Below are positions 62,648 through 64,000 of a stretch of DNA of 64,000 nt, piece by piece; the stretch's first letter is position 1; each line of letters begins with the position of its first letter. The position numbers were made by a program, and so were the translations under genes. The notes below the pieces were generated by a model, which was not told the origin of the DNA, did no database searches, and saw only the letters and a program-made list of their open reading frames with translations. Origin of the DNA: a bacterium (GTDB taxonomy: Bacteria; Chloroflexota; Anaerolineae; Caldilineales; Caldilineaceae); contig WGMT01000037.1 of the NCBI GenBank assembly GCA_016124945.1, positions 1 through 64,000 on the forward strand. Reading direction: 5' to 3'.

Positions 62648-63850
62648 ATGCTTGAAGAAACACCAAAGGTCGCTGCCCCCAGTGGATCAACTCTGCAACG
62701 ACCGATTGACGACGATGCGCCTCTGGCCGACGATGCGCCGTCCACTGTACGGATTGGTCGACGGGCCGAAGCATATTACACGGCATCCCAATTTCAGTTG
62801 ATCCTCTGGCGGCTGCGCAGACACCGGCTGGCAGTCTTTTCGTTGGGGGTTGTGGTGGCCCTCTACCTTACCGCCATCTTTGCCGAATTTCTCAGCCCCT
62901 ACGAATACACCAGACGCTATTCCGATTTCCTTTACGCGCCGCCGCAAGTGCCTCAGTTTGTTCATGAGGGTGAGTTCGGCTTACGTCCTTTTGTCTACGG
63001 CTACACCATGACACGCGATCCCAAAACACTGCTCGAAATGTACGCCCAGGATCGCACTCAGCCCTTCTACCTGACCCTCTTCCCCAAAGTGGAACCGTAC
63101 AAAATGTGGGGCATTCTGGAACTGAATCGGCGTTTTTTCGGGGCGCAAGAAGGCGGCACCGTCTTCCTCTTCGGCACCGACAGCCTGGGACGTGATCTGC
63201 TCTCGCGCATCCTCTACGGCACACGCATCTCACTTTCGATTGGGCTGGTGGGCGTGGTGATGAGCCTGGTTTTGGGGATCATGTTGGGCGGCATTTCGGG
63301 CTTCTACGGCGGCATCATGGACGTGGTCATCCAGCGCGTCATCGAGATCCTACGCGCCTTCCCAGACATTCCGCTGTGGATGGGCATCGCTGCTGCGCTG
63401 CCACCCAACTGGCCGATCCTGCGCGTCTACTTTGCCATTTCCATCATCCTCGCCCTGCTCGGTTGGACCGAAGTGGCGCGTGTGGTGCGTGGCAAGATCC
63501 TCTCACTACGCGAGCAGGATTTTGCCATGGCGGCGCGGCTGGCCGGCGTCAGAGAGCGCCGCATCATCACCCATCACCTGCTGCCGTCCTTTACCAGCCA
63601 CCTGATCGTGGTGATCACCTTGAGCATCCCCGCTATGATCCTGGGTGAGACGGTGTTGAGCTTCCTGGGGCTGGGGCTGCGCCATCCGGTGTCGAGTTGG
63701 GGCGTGCTCCTGCAAGACGCCCAAAACGTGCGCACCATTGCCAGCTATCCCTGGCTGCTCATCCCGATCCTCTTTGTGGTGATCACGGTGCTCGCCTTCA
63801 ACTTCTTCGGCGACGGTCTGCGCGACGCAGCGGATCCGTATAGTGATTAG
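62648..63850 (+). CDS. Opp-type ABC permease (OppC-like) with large insertion
   Basis: A 400-residue OppC-type permease, about 100 longer than usual. A 55-residue cytoplasmic tail precedes the first helix (LAVFSLGVVVALYLTAIFAE). An extracytoplasmic insertion (about 85-170, YGYTMTRDPKTLLEMYAQ) follows, before the conserved FLFGTDSLGRDLLSRILYG. The remainder is standard: EAA loop AARLAGVRERRIITHHLLP and ending GDGLRDAADPYSD. Such insertions occur with the long 650-700-residue binding proteins, as here. AGGAGGG precedes the ATG. Confidence 0.9.
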   Translation: MLEETPKVAAPSGSTLQRPIDDDAPLADDAPSTVRIGRRAEAYYTASQFQLILWRLRRHRLAVFSLGVVVALYLTAIFAEFLSPYEYTRRYSDFLYAPPQVPQFVHEGEFGLRPFVYGYTMTRDPKTLLEMYAQDRTQPFYLTLFPKVEPYKMWGILELNRRFFGAQEGGTVFLFGTDSLGRDLLSRILYGTRISLSIGLVGVVMSLVLGIMLGGISGFYGGIMDVVIQRVIEILRAFPDIPLWMGIAAALPPNWPILRVYFAISIILALLGWTEVARVVRGKILSLREQDFAMAARLAGVRERRIITHHLLPSFTSHLIVVITLSIPAMILGETVLSFLGLGLRHPVSSWGVLLQDAQNVRTIASYPWLLIPILFVVITVLAFNFFGDGLRDAADPYSD

Positions 63851-63861
63851 GATGTAATGCG

Positions 63862-63915
63862 TAATGCGTGATGCGTAACTGGTACAGTGTATCTCGCTGT
63901 ACCAATCACGCATTA
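63862..63915. repeat. Interrupted inverted repeat between permease and ATPase genes
   Basis: TAATGCGTGAT (63862-63872) pairs with ATCACGCATTA (63905-63915), and inside them GGTACAG (63881-63887) pairs with CTGTACC (63897-63903). ATGCGTAATGCGTGATGCGT is also a short direct repeat. Confidence 0.65.
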
Positions 63916-63939
63916 CACATCACCCTACAGGAAACCTCG

Positions 63940-64000
63940 ATGGAAAACGTACTCGAAGTCAAAGGCTTAAAGACCTATTTCAAGTTCGATGAGGGGATCG
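63940..64000 (+). CDS. Start of an Opp/Dpp-type ABC ATPase gene (partial)
   Basis: The first 20 codons read MENVLEVKGLKTYFKFDEG, the usual start of OppD/DppD-type ATPases, which energise peptide importers. The gene runs off the right edge of the window, so the Walker motifs are not visible. The ATG is preceded by AGGAAACCTCG. It would complete the third importer after the two permeases. Confidence 0.75.
   Translation, partial: MENVLEVKGLKTYFKFDEGI

Overview
The window is a GC-rich bacterial chromosome segment that looks like Chloroflexota (Caldilinea/Anaerolinea-like). This is inferred from the mix of families: a BTAD/NB-ARC/WD40 giant regulator, many lipoprotein-type ABC solute-binding proteins, LacI and ROK control of sugar loci, LamG/PKD surface proteins ending in an LYLPxV-type motif, and hairpin-rich intergenic regions. 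No rRNA, tRNA, CRISPR array, transposase or phage gene was seen.

Layout. (A) 181-6802 (+): HpcH/HpaI-type aldolase, N-acyl-D-amino-acid deacylase-like amidohydrolase, then a family 5 solute-binding protein and two Dpp/Opp permeases. (B) 7048-11124 (+): a 1358-residue BTAD/STAND/WD40 regulator, followed by a terminator-like palindrome and four 122-bp tandem repeat units. (C) 11639-26350 (-): one gene for a 4903-residue surface lipoprotein with calcium-binding repeats, Ig-like modules, four LamG domains and an internal membrane-spanning block. (D) 26697-33409 (+): a LacI-type repressor with a clear palindromic operator, sugar-binding lipoprotein, two sugar permeases and a GH42 beta-galactosidase. 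(E) 33528-38580: two small-to-medium membrane proteins (-), an orphan exporter-type ABC ATPase (+), and a frameshifted remnant of a second large surface protein (+). (F) 38857-53247 (-): a ten-gene peptide scavenging locus in transcription order solute-binding protein, OppB, OppC, DUF1028 Ntn-hydrolase, M14, M3, HyuB, serine beta-lactamase-like hydrolase, M20 and M42. (G) 53638-63850: a DapA-like aldolase/lyase and an SDR-like protein (-), divergent from a ROK repressor, a heparinase II/III-like protein and a third oligopeptide-type ABC system (+), whose first ATPase gene starts at 63940 and runs off the window.

Taken together, the segment encodes a scavenging heterotroph's kit: import of peptides and sugars through lipoprotein-dependent ABC systems, coupled to intracellular hydrolases that include activities suited to D- or blocked residues (D-aminoacylase-like, S12-type hydrolase, hydantoinase B). 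The four importers carry no complete ATPase gene here, so they probably share ATPases encoded elsewhere, apart from the one that begins at the right edge.

The most unusual signals are the ten-gene hydrolase/transport locus, the giant lipoprotein with its mid-protein membrane block, a dispersed family of long inverted repeats with the core CAGTGCCTGGCACGGG at gene ends, short tandem repeats immediately in front of several start codons, the 122-bp repeat array with one intact 34-bp palindrome, and several enzymes with altered catalytic or metal-site residues.
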